DNA of 64,000 nt. Source: Planococcus halocryophilus. Lineage in GTDB: Bacteria > Bacillota > Bacilli > Bacillales_A > Planococcaceae. This document shows positions 50,703-60,484 of the stretch, piece by piece. The notes below the pieces were generated by a model. The model did no database searches and was not told the DNA's origin. It worked only from the letters and a program-made list of their open reading frames with translations. Made by a program: the position numbers and the translations under genes. Position 1 is the stretch's first letter. Every line of letters begins with the position of its first letter. The stretch spans positions 1,770,001-1,834,000 of the forward strand of contig NZ_CP016537.2 in the NCBI RefSeq assembly GCF_001687585.2. The letters run 5' to 3'.

Positions 50703-52556
50703 TTACCCCGTCTGAATAACCAAATGCAAACTTCTTTTCAATAACCGCATGGTTTGCTCCACAAATTGTTCTAACGAATCGGCACTGACGGATTTATTGC
50801 CATACATCATGCGATAGAAAGCTGCTTGATCTTCTGAAATCGAGTCACTGCTTAAAAATAAATGCAGAACTTCAATTCCTATCTTTTTAGCTTCTGAAAC
50901 GGCGTTTGCAGTGTCTACTACACCATTTTCCGCATAATTATATGCAGATGGTTCGCCATCAGAAAAAACCAGTAAAAAGCGGTGTTTTTCAGCTCTTCGC
51001 TTTAGTCGGTTGTTCATCCAACGAATAGCAAAGCCGTCTCGATTATCTTCATGTGCATCGAGTGACGCAATTGTCTGAGCATGGTCTTTTTTGCGATCTT
51101 CAAATTTATGCATCCACTCAAAATAATTCGGTTGTTCGGTGTCACTCGATTCGTACGCATCTTCGTAAAACAACACAATTTCATGAGGCACATTCAACCC
51201 GCGCAAGACATCGTGAAATAAAAGAACTGCTTGTTTTGTTTCCTCTAGTTTATCAAGCATTGACGCTGACCCATCAATCAATAAACAAAAAACAGCATCG
51301 AGTTCTTTAGATGGAGCTGTTTTCCGGTAAAATGGCTTTGGTCGTTCTTCAATCGCTAGCGGCACCAATTTTTTCGACAGTCTCCCTGCATTCAAATTAG
51401 TACGAATGCCTTCTTGTCTTTGAGTCATTCGTTTTTTTAATTCTTTTAACAATGCACGGACATGCGGCGCTTGTTTTCTACGCCAGTTTTCGATATCCAA
51501 ACGGTGGTCCCCTGCTGCTTTTAGTCTCGATTCGTGATACACCACTTGATCATTTGCTGAACCGAATTTCCCTTCTGCTTTTTTCGGTTCGCTTTTCATT
51601 TGGTGATCGTCTTTATCGCTATCTTCTAAATGATCGCCGCTTGAATCGCCTTTTGCCGTTTGTTCCACTTCACTTGCGCCTGCTTCTTCCCTACCACCAT
51701 CTGCAATCTGCGAATCTCCGCTTTCTAACTCAAATTCCATCGCAGGTGCCTCGCTTATTTCAGTTTCTCGGTGCCACGCTCCGAACCATTCTTCAATCGT
51801 TTCAATTTCTTCAGGTTCTTCGGCTTCATCTGCTTCAATACCTTCATGGTAATGAAACGGAGGAATTTTCTCCAGTGATTCCCCGAACGTATAGTACGTA
51901 TGAAGTGCATCTGATTCGAGTTCAAACTCTGCGCGGTCCATTATCCGGTTTACGATTTTCACAGAATCCATTGTAGATTTTGCGTCAAACAACTCTGTCC
52001 AAATTAAAGACAATGCACCCGTCAGCTCTCCCACATCTACTTCTACTCCGCGTAAACGCAAATAAGCTGCATTGATGAAAAGATCGCTTTTAAAGCCTTT
52101 TTTAAGATTTTGCTTTGACTGATCTTCATGATATTCCGTATAAACCACTTCACGGGTTTGAAAAGCAGAAACTGTTCCAGGCCGTGCCGCTTTAATTTTT
52201 TCTGAAAGCCTAAATTCCTCAGCACACAATAATAATTGTTCTCGAAGACTTGGCAACGTCGTTTTGCTTTTTTTAAAATCGCGCCATGCAGTTAAGTCAA
52301 ATTCACGCCAAAAGCCTGCCGCCATTAAATAAATATCGGACAAATAGCCATTACGCTCTATTCGTTTCGTCCGGTGTCGCCAAAATACGCTCATTGATAT
52401 CGCTAATTCAGATGGACGCAACTCGATTAATTTACGTGTTGTCACTTTTAAATACGGTGCATCTGCTAAAGCGGCAGCAAGCAACTCCATTTGATGAAGC
52501 AACTTCGTATCAATGGTTTCATTATTAAATTGAATAAAGCGGTTAACTGATGCCAT
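50703..52556 (-). CDS. vWA-domain protein of the MoxR partner type (YojO/NorD/CobT-like)
   Basis: About 617 residues. The N-terminal half (1-270) is helical. An acidic, low-complexity linker (about 270-390; EADEAEEPEEIETIEEW and SSGDHLEDSDKDDHQMKSEPKKAEG) follows. The C-terminal vWA domain (about 430-610) has a complete metal site with DGSASM, the Thr/Asp loop in DNRDGFAIRW and VFSDGEPSA. ATG at 52556 follows AGGTGGAAGTA at the very end of the MoxR gene, so the two are translationally coupled. The pair resembles B. subtilis YojN/YojO, chaperone-like partners that remodel a target complex. The target is unknown. Confidence 0.87.
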   Translation of the reverse strand: MASVNRFIQFNNETIDTKLLHQMELLAAALADAPYLKVTTRKLIELRPSELAISMSVFWRHRTKRIERNGYLSDIYLMAAGFWREFDLTAWRDFKKSKTTLPSLREQLLLCAEEFRLSEKIKAARPGTVSAFQTREVVYTEYHEDQSKQNLKKGFKSDLFINAAYLRLRGVEVDVGELTGALSLIWTELFDAKSTMDSVKIVNRIMDRAEFELESDALHTYYTFGESLEKIPPFHYHEGIEADEAEEPEEIETIEEWFGAWHRETEISEAPAMEFELESGDSQIADGGREEAGASEVEQTAKGDSSGDHLEDSDKDDHQMKSEPKKAEGKFGSANDQVVYHESRLKAAGDHRLDIENWRRKQAPHVRALLKELKKRMTQRQEGIRTNLNAGRLSKKLVPLAIEERPKPFYRKTAPSKELDAVFCLLIDGSASMLDKLEETKQAVLLFHDVLRGLNVPHEIVLFYEDAYESSDTEQPNYFEWMHKFEDRKKDHAQTIASLDAHEDNRDGFAIRWMNNRLKRRAEKHRFLLVFSDGEPSAYNYAENGVVDTANAVSEAKKIGIEVLHLFLSSDSISEDQAAFYRMMYGNKSVSADSLEQFVEQTMRLLKRSLHLVIQTG

Positions 52557-52565
52557 TACTTCCAC

Positions 52566-53423
52566 CTACTTTTTCCAAGTATTCGCCAAATCCATGAACA
52601 ACTCTCGTTCGCTTTCATCATCTAGTTTCTCAGCAATCGCATACCGTACGGCACGCAACGGATCCATATATTGAGCCAAAGCCGTCGCATCAAGCAAGCT
52701 CCGAATCGAAGCGGCTTCTTCGGATAATAAGCCATTCTCCACTTGCTTCATCAAATCTTCTGCCAAATTTAACATAAACGTTTTTAATCTCTTCTCTGCA
52801 TCTGGAAATTCACGATCCCACAATTCAGCTAGTTGTTGTCCTGTTAAATATGGAATTGGATAAGCGATAAAACGGTTTTTTAATGCTTCGTTCATCGGCG
52901 CTGTGCCAATATAACCTTCATTTATCGCTGAAATCACACCGAAATCTGGATGAGCTTCTATTACTTCACCCGTAAACGGATTAGTCATCATCCGGCGATG
53001 GTCCAATGCGCTATGTAGAATGGGTAATGTTTCTGCTTTAGCCATATTGATTTCATCGATATACAGAAAATGACCTTTTTTCATCGCAGTAACAACTGGA
53101 CCTTCTACAAATTCGATGACACTTTGTCCGTCTCGTTGCACCAGTGTTTTAAAGCCTAGTAATGCTTCTGCATCCAAGTCAACTGAACAATTTATGCTTT
53201 GCATTGGCTGCTTAAATAGAGCTGAAATGCTTTCTGCAAGTTTGGTTTTACCCGCACCTGTTGGTCCTTTTAATAATACGGGTTTACGTAATACAATCGC
53301 TGACAAAATATCTTGCCATAAATAGTCATCTGGGGCAATATAACCCGTTTGGCCAATAAGTTTATCATATTCTTCATGTGACTGTTTTTGTCGTTTTTTT
53401 ATATCTTCATTTATAAATGACAT
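52566..53423 (-). CDS. MoxR-type AAA+ ATPase (YojN-like)
   Basis: A 285-residue AAA+ ATPase of the MoxR/CbbQ/NorQ class. Walker A is LLKGPTGAGKTKLAES (about 52-67), Walker B FLYIDEINMAKAETLPILHSALD, and sensor 1 GVISAINEGYIGTAPMNEALKNRF. With its vWA partner it likely drives insertion of a metal cofactor or remodelling of a target protein. AGAGGGACGTTAC precedes the ATG. It is the first gene of a two-gene operon and lies next to xpaC-telA, another stress-linked unit. Confidence 0.9.
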   Translation of the reverse strand: MSFINEDIKKRQKQSHEEYDKLIGQTGYIAPDDYLWQDILSAIVLRKPVLLKGPTGAGKTKLAESISALFKQPMQSINCSVDLDAEALLGFKTLVQRDGQSVIEFVEGPVVTAMKKGHFLYIDEINMAKAETLPILHSALDHRRMMTNPFTGEVIEAHPDFGVISAINEGYIGTAPMNEALKNRFIAYPIPYLTGQQLAELWDREFPDAEKRLKTFMLNLAEDLMKQVENGLLSEEAASIRSLLDATALAQYMDPLRAVRYAIAEKLDDESERELFMDLANTWKK

Positions 53424-53445
53424 GTAACGTCCCTCTTTTCCATAG

Positions 53446-53473
53446 AAAAAGCCGATGTTTCCATCGGCTTTTT
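53446..53473 (-). terminator. Terminator between the DUF6501 gene and the MoxR gene
   Basis: Stem AAAAAGCCGATG / CATCGGCTTTTT with a 4-nt loop. It ends the DUF6501 transcript and can act in both directions. Confidence 0.9.
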
Positions 53474-53491
53474 AACTTTATTAATGTTGGT

Positions 53492-53689
53492 CTATTCGAA
53501 ATAAGTTTTGTAGAAGCCGCCGATTTTCCCTGTATTATCTACTACAAAAATAAATTCCTCGGTTTCATTTTTCACTTCGTATTCTTTACCTGCAGTTAGA
53601 ACATTTGAAACCAAAAATTTAGCTGCATCTGTATGTTTGCATGTCACTGTTCTGATTGTTTCTTTATCCAACCATTCATTGTGAATCAT
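53492..53689 (-). CDS. DUF6501-like small protein
   Basis: A 65-residue soluble protein (MIHNEWLDKETIRTVTCKHTDA, then FLVSNVLTAGKEYEVKNETEEFIFVVDNTGKIGGFYKTYFE). The layout fits the DUF6501 family, small Bacillales proteins of unknown function with a beta-barrel-like pattern. ATG at 53689 is 8 nt after AAAGGG. In-frame codons further upstream would overlap that site. A single-gene unit with its own terminator. Confidence 0.72.
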   Translation of the reverse strand: MIHNEWLDKETIRTVTCKHTDAAKFLVSNVLTAGKEYEVKNETEEFIFVVDNTGKIGGFYKTYFE

Positions 53690-53786
53690 CGTCATCACCC
53701 TTTTCTATCTGTCTATCTTTTAGTATAAGGAAAAATCCAGCTAAATTCAAACAGTCTCTTTTCTTATCCGATTCTCATCCATATGA

Positions 53787-54383
53787 CTAATCATCATTTT
53801 TTGGAAACTTTATAGTGTAAATATATCGCAGCACTAAAATACATACAATCAAAATTGATAATAAAATCAAAAATGCTTGTATATGTTCGAGAATGGTTTC
53901 ATAGGCATATGGAAACGTTCTGCCTACATTGAAATAAATAAACATCCAAACAAACCCTGCTGTATAAGCAAATAGCATATAACGCATAATTGGATATCGA
54001 TTGGCTCCCAAAACGTAAGGCATTGCCCAACGAATTCCGGGCAGGAAAAAACTAAAAGCAATCGCCCATTCTCCGTGTTTCTCCAAAAAGTTATTAAATC
54101 GACTTATTACTTGTTTCAACGTAGTTTTGTTCAAGCGATTTAACAAGCGGTGCCCTAAACTTCGACCAATAAAATAAGCGAACGTATTGCTCGTGATCAA
54201 ACCAGCATAAGCGGATAAAAAAGCATAAAACGGATTAAAGTGACTAATTTCTGTTAAAACGCCTGAAAATGCCGCTGCCACTTCATTCGGAATCGGCAAA
54301 CCAAACAACAGCAACCAATTAAACACGAACATACTAAAATACCCGTATTTTTGCACCAATTCTAGAAGAAACGAAATATCCAT
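53787..54383 (-). CDS. DedA-family membrane protein
   Basis: A 198-residue integral membrane protein of the DedA/SNARE-associated family. The reentrant-loop signature is FGLPIPNEVAAAFSGVLTE with the membrane glutamate, followed by GLITSNTFAYFIGRSLGHR, the amphipathic GEWAIAFSFFLPGIRWAMPYVLG and a final helix at about 165-190. Family members flip phospholipids or undecaprenyl phosphate and use proton-motive force. AAGGCGG precedes the ATG. Confidence 0.88.
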   Translation of the reverse strand: MDISFLLELVQKYGYFSMFVFNWLLLFGLPIPNEVAAAFSGVLTEISHFNPFYAFLSAYAGLITSNTFAYFIGRSLGHRLLNRLNKTTLKQVISRFNNFLEKHGEWAIAFSFFLPGIRWAMPYVLGANRYPIMRYMLFAYTAGFVWMFIYFNVGRTFPYAYETILEHIQAFLILLSILIVCILVLRYIYTIKFPKNDD

Positions 54384-54423
54384 GGATTTCTACCGCCTTA
54401 GGTGTTCTTTCCTATATCATGAC

Positions 54424-54464
54424 AAAAAAAAGATAGTCCTGCAACAACGCAGGACTATCTTTTT
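54424..54464 (-). terminator. Terminator of the odhAB operon
   Basis: Stem AGATAGTCCTGC / GCAGGACTATCT with loop AACAAC and eight T residues on the minus strand, directly after the odhB stop codon. Confidence 0.95.
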
Positions 54465-54473
54465 CCATAATTA

Positions 54474-55736
54474 TTAAGATTCAAGCAATAAATCTTCTGG
54501 GTTTTCAATCATATCTTTGACCATTTTCAAGAAACCAACAGAATCGCTTCCGTCAATTACGCGGTGATCATAAGAAAGTGCAACGTACATCATTGGGCGA
54601 ATTTGAACTTCGTCACCAATAGCAACAGGGCGTTTTTGGATTGTGTGCATTCCAAGAATACCAACCTGTGTACCATTTAAAATTGGTGTAGACATCAATG
54701 ATCCAAATACGCCACCGTTCGTGATTGTAAACGAACCACCCGTCATATCTGCCATTGAAAGTTTTTTGTCGCGAGCTTTAGTAGCAAGTTCGCCAATTGT
54801 CGATTCGATTTCTGCGAAGTTCTTTTTGTCTGTATCGCGAACGATTGGTACAACAAGTCCTTCTTCAGTTGAAACGGCAATCCCTACATCATAAAACTGT
54901 TTTAGCAATACATCTGTACCATCTAATTCAGCGTTAACGTATGGGTATTTTTTCAATGCAGCTGTAACTGCTTTAGTGAAGAATGACATAAAGCCAAGTT
55001 TCACATCGTTATTTTTAAGGAATTGATCTTTTTTACGGCTACGTAATGCCATAACGTTTGTCATATCAATTTCGTTAAATGTAGTTAACATTGCAGTTGA
55101 TTGTTTTACTTCAAGAAGACGTTTAGCAATTGTTTGACGACGTCTTGTCATTTTTTCACGAACAACGCGACCATTTTCTTCATCAGAAGAAGGTGCAGCA
55201 GCTTTTGGTGCTTCAGCTTTAGCAGCAGGTGTACTTGCTGCAGGTTTTGAACCGTGAGCCTCTACGTCTTGAACGCGTACACGTCCCATAGGATCTACTG
55301 GTGTAATCGCTGCAAGGTCAATTCCTTTTTCACGAGCTAATTTGCGCGCTGCAGGACTAGCAATTGTACGGTCAGATGAAGATTGCTCTTCAGCAGCTTT
55401 ATCTTCAGCTACAGGTTCTTGAGCAGCAGGAGCTTCTGTTTTAGCCGGCTCTTCTGCTTTTTGTGGAGCTTCTTCTGTTTTTGGTGCAGCAGTTTCGCCA
55501 GAACCTTCGCCTACAATAGCGATTACTTGTCCAACTTCAACCGTATCGCCTTCTTGTGCTAAATGTTCTTGAACAACTCCAGCTTCTTCAGAAATAACTT
55601 CAACGTTTACTTTATCTGTTTCCAGTTCAACGATGAATTCTCCCTTTTCTACTGTTTCGCCCGGCTGTTTAAGCCACTGAGCGATTGTTCCTTCTGTAAT
55701 CGATTCTGCTAATTCTGGTACTTTAATCTCTGCCAC
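54474..55736 (-). CDS. odhB: 2-oxoglutarate dehydrogenase E2 (dihydrolipoyl succinyltransferase)
   Basis: 420 residues. A lipoyl domain (1-76) carries lipoyl-Lys42 in [11 protein letters not shown]. An Ala/Pro/Glu-rich linker (about 85-125) is followed by the E1/E3-binding domain (about 130-165, [15 protein letters not shown]) and the catalytic domain (about 195-420), with [21 protein letters not shown] at the active site. It passes succinyl groups to CoA in the TCA cycle. GTG start, 7 nt after AGGAGGA. It lies 24 bp after odhA. The E3 subunit is not in the window. Confidence 0.96.
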   Translation of the reverse strand: MAEIKVPELAESITEGTIAQWLKQPGETVEKGEFIVELETDKVNVEVISEEAGVVQEHLAQEGDTVEVGQVIAIVGEGSGETAAPKTEEAPQKAEEPAKTEAPAAQEPVAEDKAAEEQSSSDRTIASPAARKLAREKGIDLAAITPVDPMGRVRVQDVEAHGSKPAASTPAAKAEAPKAAAPSSDEENGRVVREKMTRRRQTIAKRLLEVKQSTAMLTTFNEIDMTNVMALRSRKKDQFLKNNDVKLGFMSFFTKAVTAALKKYPYVNAELDGTDVLLKQFYDVGIAVSTEEGLVVPIVRDTDKKNFAEIESTIGELATKARDKKLSMADMTGGSFTITNGGVFGSLMSTPILNGTQVGILGMHTIQKRPVAIGDEVQIRPMMYVALSYDHRVIDGSDSVGFLKMVKDMIENPEDLLLES

Positions 55737-55760
55737 AAAAAATTCCTCCTTAAGTTATCC

Positions 55761-58571
55761 TTACAATTTAGCTAATGCTTCGTCAATTATACGTGTTTGT
55801 TCTATTTTATGCGCTTCTCCATCGCCTTCTGCAGGGCTTTGACGTTGGATACGTCCGAAGTATTTCACTTCTTTACCGTCTCCTAATTCACGCAAGTACG
55901 GATGTGCAAATGTCCATGACCCCATGTTCATCGGCTCTTCTTGTACCCAAGCCAATTCTTTAGCATTAGGATAACGGTCAACAATTGCTTTAATCTTCTC
56001 AGCTGGGAATGGATACAGTTGCTCTACGCGAACAATATGTGCCCACTCGTAGCCTGTACCATCTTTTACTCGTTCTGCTAAGTCAATTGCCATTTTACCA
56101 CTTGCAAATAATATACGTTTTACTTTTTTCACATTTCCGCCCATGTTCGGCTGTTCAATAATTGTTTGGAAATGTCCTTCTGATAGATCATCTACTGATG
56201 CACCCACTAATGGATGACGCAACAATGATTTAGGTGACACAATAATTAATGGGCGAATCGACTCTTCTCCAAGCATTTTTGCCTGACGGCGCAAAATGTG
56301 GAAATAGTTTGCTGCACTAGATAGGTTAGCAACTGTCCAGTTGTTTTCAGCAGCCATTTGTAGATGTCTTTCCAAACGTGCACTCGAATGCTCTGGCCCT
56401 TGACCTTCATAGCCGTGAGGCAGAAGCATAACTAAACCTGATTTTTGCCCCCACTTCGCACGTCCAGCAGAGATAAACTGGTCAAATATCATTTGTGCCA
56501 TGTTAGCAAAATCGCCATACTGTGCTTCCCAAATAACTAGTGCTTTATCATTTTCTACATTGTAACCATATTCAAAGCCTAGTACTGATGCTTCACTAAG
56601 TGGGCTATTGTAAACAACAAATGATGCTCTAGCATCTGAAATATGATGCAAAGGCACAAGCTCGCTGCCATTTTTTTCATCATGCAAAACGAGATGACGG
56701 TGTGCAAATGTGCCACGTTGTGCATCTTGTCCAGTTAAACGAATTGGGTTGCCATCTTGTAAAATCGAACCGAAAGCAAGCGTTTCAGCATGCGCCCAAT
56801 CAATTTTCCCTTTCCCTTTAAAAGGTTCTTCACGACGTTTTAAAATTTTAGCTAATTTGCCGAAAGCAGAAAAATCACTCGGCCAAGACAATAGCTCTTC
56901 GTTCATTTTTGTTAAAATATCTTTAGAAATTCCTGTTGGAACTTCAGGATACCCATTTAAAACAGCTTCAGGGATTTCAAGTTTCGGGAAATCTTCTGAT
57001 TTATTTTCTTTAACGCGGTCATAAGCTGCTTGCATTTCTTTTTGAACATCTGCATCAAGCTTTTGAACATCATCTTCAGATAAAATGTTTTCAGCTGCTA
57101 ATTGTTTTCCGTAAAGTTTACGAACTGTATCATGCTGATGAATACCTTGGTACATAGACGGGTTTGTAACTAAAGGTTCATCCATTTCATTGTGTCCGTA
57201 ACGGCGATATCCGATCAAATCGATCAATATATCTTTGCCAAATTTTTCGCGGTATTCGAAAGCCAGACGTGCAACTGCAACTACTGCTTCAGGCTCATCA
57301 GCGTTCACATGGATAACGGGCACTTCGAATCCTTTTGCCGGATCCGAAGAATAATGAGTAGATCTAGAATCAAATTGTTCTGTTGTAAAGCCAATCAAGT
57401 TGTTCGCGATAATATGGATAGACCCACCAGTTTGATAAGCTTTGACACGACTAAAGTTTAATGTTTCTGTAACAATCCCTTGTCCTGGGAATGCTGCATC
57501 ACCATGTATTAAAATGGCATACGATTTTTTCGGATCAATTTTAGCGATACCTGTTTGCTCAGTAAGTTCCTGTGCAGCTCGAGTTTGTCCTGCTACGATT
57601 GGACTAACAATTTCCAAATGTGAAGGGTTATAAGCTAACTTAACGTTTGTACCAGTTGCAGATTTATAAGCTGCACCCATATGGTACTTCACATCGCCAA
57701 ACCACCCTTTAGTGATTTGAAGTGAACCGTCTTTAGGAAGAAATGCTTCATCACCTATGTGGGCAAATCCAGCAAACATCATTTCATAAGGTTTGTTTAA
57801 AATATGTGTAAGCACATTTAAACGACCGCGATGCGCCATCCCGATCATAATGTCTTTCGTTCCTGCTGACTCGGACATACGAACTAGTTCGTCCATTAAT
57901 ACAACTAATGAGTCAACACCTTCGATTGAAAAGCGTTTTTGACCAACAAAAGTACGGTGTACAAATTTCTCAAAACCTTCTACACGCGTCAATAAATCTA
58001 GAACTTGTTTTTTCTTATCAGCGTCAAGTGATGGTTTTGCTATTCCTGCTTCGATTTTTTCTTGTAACCAGCTACGTTCTTGTGGCTGAATTACATGAGA
58101 AAATTCAAAAGCAATTTTGTCTGTATAAAGTGATTTCAAGTAATTAATAGCTTCTAAGCCGTTGCTTACATTGTGCGGTGCATTATTCAAAATAAATGAA
58201 GCAGGCACTTCTTTCAAATCTTGTTCACTTAAACCATAAGTTGAAGGTTCCATGCGTGAAGTATCTTTTGGCTGGTCTTTTAGCGGATAGATATCAGAAG
58301 CTAAATGACCATGCGCACGAATTGCTTCAGCCAAATGAACAGCAGCCAACACTTTTTCGAAATTATTTGGTTCTACAATTGTTGCACCTGAAGTTTTTTG
58401 CTCTTTAGGAACTTCAGTAGGTGGTCCGTATTGCTTAAAAAGTTCAACGTATTCTGGGTCAAGTAATTCAGGTGATTCTTGATACAGGTCATACATTTCC
58501 ATTACGTATCCCAAGTTCGGACCAGTAATGGAGCTCCACGGGGATTTTGCATCTGGATAATTGCTAGACAT
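55761..58571 (-). CDS. odhA: 2-oxoglutarate dehydrogenase E1
   Basis: The thiamine-diphosphate-dependent decarboxylase of the 2-oxoglutarate dehydrogenase complex, about 936 residues. Landmarks are KRFSIEGVDSLVVLMDEL, the active-site GMAHRGRLNVLTHIL, the ThDP/metal loop IHGDAAFPGQGIVTETLNFS, NADEPEAVVAVARLAFEYREKF with RRYGHNEMDEP, and TFAHRHLVLHDE in the second half. ATG at 58571 follows TTGGAGGTTTTTTTA. An in-frame ATG at 58586 lies inside that site. Operon with odhB; the 236 bp upstream show no clear regulatory site. Confidence 0.96.
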   Translation of the reverse strand: MSSNYPDAKSPWSSITGPNLGYVMEMYDLYQESPELLDPEYVELFKQYGPPTEVPKEQKTSGATIVEPNNFEKVLAAVHLAEAIRAHGHLASDIYPLKDQPKDTSRMEPSTYGLSEQDLKEVPASFILNNAPHNVSNGLEAINYLKSLYTDKIAFEFSHVIQPQERSWLQEKIEAGIAKPSLDADKKKQVLDLLTRVEGFEKFVHRTFVGQKRFSIEGVDSLVVLMDELVRMSESAGTKDIMIGMAHRGRLNVLTHILNKPYEMMFAGFAHIGDEAFLPKDGSLQITKGWFGDVKYHMGAAYKSATGTNVKLAYNPSHLEIVSPIVAGQTRAAQELTEQTGIAKIDPKKSYAILIHGDAAFPGQGIVTETLNFSRVKAYQTGGSIHIIANNLIGFTTEQFDSRSTHYSSDPAKGFEVPVIHVNADEPEAVVAVARLAFEYREKFGKDILIDLIGYRRYGHNEMDEPLVTNPSMYQGIHQHDTVRKLYGKQLAAENILSEDDVQKLDADVQKEMQAAYDRVKENKSEDFPKLEIPEAVLNGYPEVPTGISKDILTKMNEELLSWPSDFSAFGKLAKILKRREEPFKGKGKIDWAHAETLAFGSILQDGNPIRLTGQDAQRGTFAHRHLVLHDEKNGSELVPLHHISDARASFVVYNSPLSEASVLGFEYGYNVENDKALVIWEAQYGDFANMAQMIFDQFISAGRAKWGQKSGLVMLLPHGYEGQGPEHSSARLERHLQMAAENNWTVANLSSAANYFHILRRQAKMLGEESIRPLIIVSPKSLLRHPLVGASVDDLSEGHFQTIIEQPNMGGNVKKVKRILFASGKMAIDLAERVKDGTGYEWAHIVRVEQLYPFPAEKIKAIVDRYPNAKELAWVQEEPMNMGSWTFAHPYLRELGDGKEVKYFGRIQRQSPAEGDGEAHKIEQTRIIDEALAKL

Positions 58572-58822
58572 TAAAAAAACCTCCAACTATTTGTTTGACG
58601 GCAGTCACTTTATTTGTTATATGTCTTGCCCATTTTATCACGCTTCCGATTAGACATAAAGCAGAAGACGTTTAGGCAATAAAAGTTTAAAATTCCCTAT
58701 CAATCTTACTACTTCCATGGCGAAAATCAAAGCATTTTCGTGAAAAGATTCACATAACATCTAATAAAGTACATTTAACCAGTTTATCTTTCTAATTTAG
58801 CGGTTTTCAGGTAGTTTTTTCA

Positions 58823-60466
58823 CTAAACTGAATACATATAGGCAGTTCCTTTACCTTTGCCTTTAGCCAAATAAAGTGCCGCATCCGCTTTTTTAACTAA
58901 TTCATCAAAATCATTTCCGTGTTCAGGATAGATAGCAATCCCTACAGATGATGTCGGAGCGAAACGATGTCCATCGATTGTCCATCCTTCATCAAGCGAC
59001 TCATTTATACGATTAATAACGCTTTCAATGTGTTGTTCACTATTTTCCGGTACAACGCCACGTAATGCCACTAAAAACTCATCGCCACCGACTCGGGCAA
59101 CTAAATCATTTTTACGTAAGCTCCGTTTAATCGCATTGCCAAAATGAAAAATAAACTCATCTCCAATATCATGGCCAAATTGATCGTTGACCAATTTAAA
59201 GTCATCGCCATCTAAATACAGCAAAACAATAAATTCGTTTCTTTCATCTGCTTGCTCTTTAATTTGTTGAAATTGTTGAATCATGAAACGTCGATTAGGT
59301 AAATTTGTTAAACTATCGTGATATGCCATAAAATGAAGCTTTTCTTCTAATTGCTTTCTCTCTGTTACATCGAAGAGGATAGATAAAAATTGATAAATTT
59401 CTCCGTCCACATCTAACAGCGGGATAATCGTAACGTCTACCCAGAAAAATTCACCATTGCGTTTCATGCTTTTAATTTGACCACGCCATATTGCACCTTG
59501 TAAAGTCACTTCTCGAATTTCATTGTATAATTTTGGAGAAATAACTGCTTCTCCTATTTCATTAATATTCAACCCAATCATTTCTGACGGTTTATAGCCG
59601 GTTAATTCATTTAAATTGTCATTTACAAACTCTATCGTACCAGAGACATTCCAAATTGCGACAAGTGCTGCGTAATTAAGCGCTTCTTTGTAGCTCTCCA
59701 GAATATTTTCGGTCTTTTTCAGCTCATTCTTTAACAGCAACTCACTGGTTAGTTCACGAAAGACTATGTGAAACGCTCGAATCATTCCGTTTTCTTTCAC
59801 AGGCGAATAACTGACCGAAAACTTTGCTTCAGTACCGTCTTGTTTCATACGCTTCATAATCATCGAGGTGCTTTTAGATTGTGCTGAGAATTTTTGCAAT
59901 AAGTTTTTCCCAGCTCCAAATAATTCCTTTTGTTTATCAGGCAACTCATGATAGTAGCGACCAATCCATTGGCCTTTGTACACTCCAAATGTGATTTCAT
60001 AAGCTGGATTTAAATCCAGGATCATAAATTCTGCCGAAATCATAATCATTGGATCTACTGAATTTTGAACTAAAGATTCAAAAAACAAATAATCTTCTTC
60101 TATTTTCTTCTGAGCTGTTACATTTTTTGTAACGGCAAGAACAAATCGCTGATCACCAAACTCCATAGGTGTCAGCTCGGTTTCCATCGCAGTTTCTAAA
60201 TCGCTGAACAAACTATAATCACGATACGTGTGTTTTTTACCTATTTTTAATGCAATCAAATACTGTTTTTTTATCTCCATCGATAGGGACGGTGGCATAC
60301 TTTCATCTAAATTAGTACCGACCAATTCTTTATTAAAAAGCGTAAAGCACACAGAATTAACATACATATAGTCAAATGTGTCCCCATTTTGCCTCATGAA
60401 ATAAACCGGATCTTTAGCGTTTTTATAAAGTAGATCAAGTTGCTCCACTGTAAAAGGCATTAACAT
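58823..60466 (-). CDS. PAS-domain diguanylate cyclase
   Basis: 547 residues with no membrane segment. Three PAS-like domains span about 8-110, 120-245 and 250-375 (NAKDPVYFMRQNGDTFDYMYVN; FESLVQNSVDPMIMISAEF; VAIWNVSGTIEFVNDNLNELTGYKPSEMIG). The GGDEF domain (about 378-547) has DGDDFKLVNDQFGHDIGDEF and an intact VARVGGDEFLVAL, so cyclic di-GMP synthesis is likely. No EAL domain is present. It lies 18 bp after dapF on the same strand, so it is probably in one operon with murG and dapF. The ribosome site, AAGCGGTGA, is modest. Confidence 0.9.
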   Translation of the reverse strand: MLMPFTVEQLDLLYKNAKDPVYFMRQNGDTFDYMYVNSVCFTLFNKELVGTNLDESMPPSLSMEIKKQYLIALKIGKKHTYRDYSLFSDLETAMETELTPMEFGDQRFVLAVTKNVTAQKKIEEDYLFFESLVQNSVDPMIMISAEFMILDLNPAYEITFGVYKGQWIGRYYHELPDKQKELFGAGKNLLQKFSAQSKSTSMIMKRMKQDGTEAKFSVSYSPVKENGMIRAFHIVFRELTSELLLKNELKKTENILESYKEALNYAALVAIWNVSGTIEFVNDNLNELTGYKPSEMIGLNINEIGEAVISPKLYNEIREVTLQGAIWRGQIKSMKRNGEFFWVDVTIIPLLDVDGEIYQFLSILFDVTERKQLEEKLHFMAYHDSLTNLPNRRFMIQQFQQIKEQADERNEFIVLLYLDGDDFKLVNDQFGHDIGDEFIFHFGNAIKRSLRKNDLVARVGGDEFLVALRGVVPENSEQHIESVINRINESLDEGWTIDGHRFAPTSSVGIAIYPEHGNDFDELVKKADAALYLAKGKGKGTAYMYSV

Positions 60467-60484
60467 CTAATTCACCGCTTTCCA

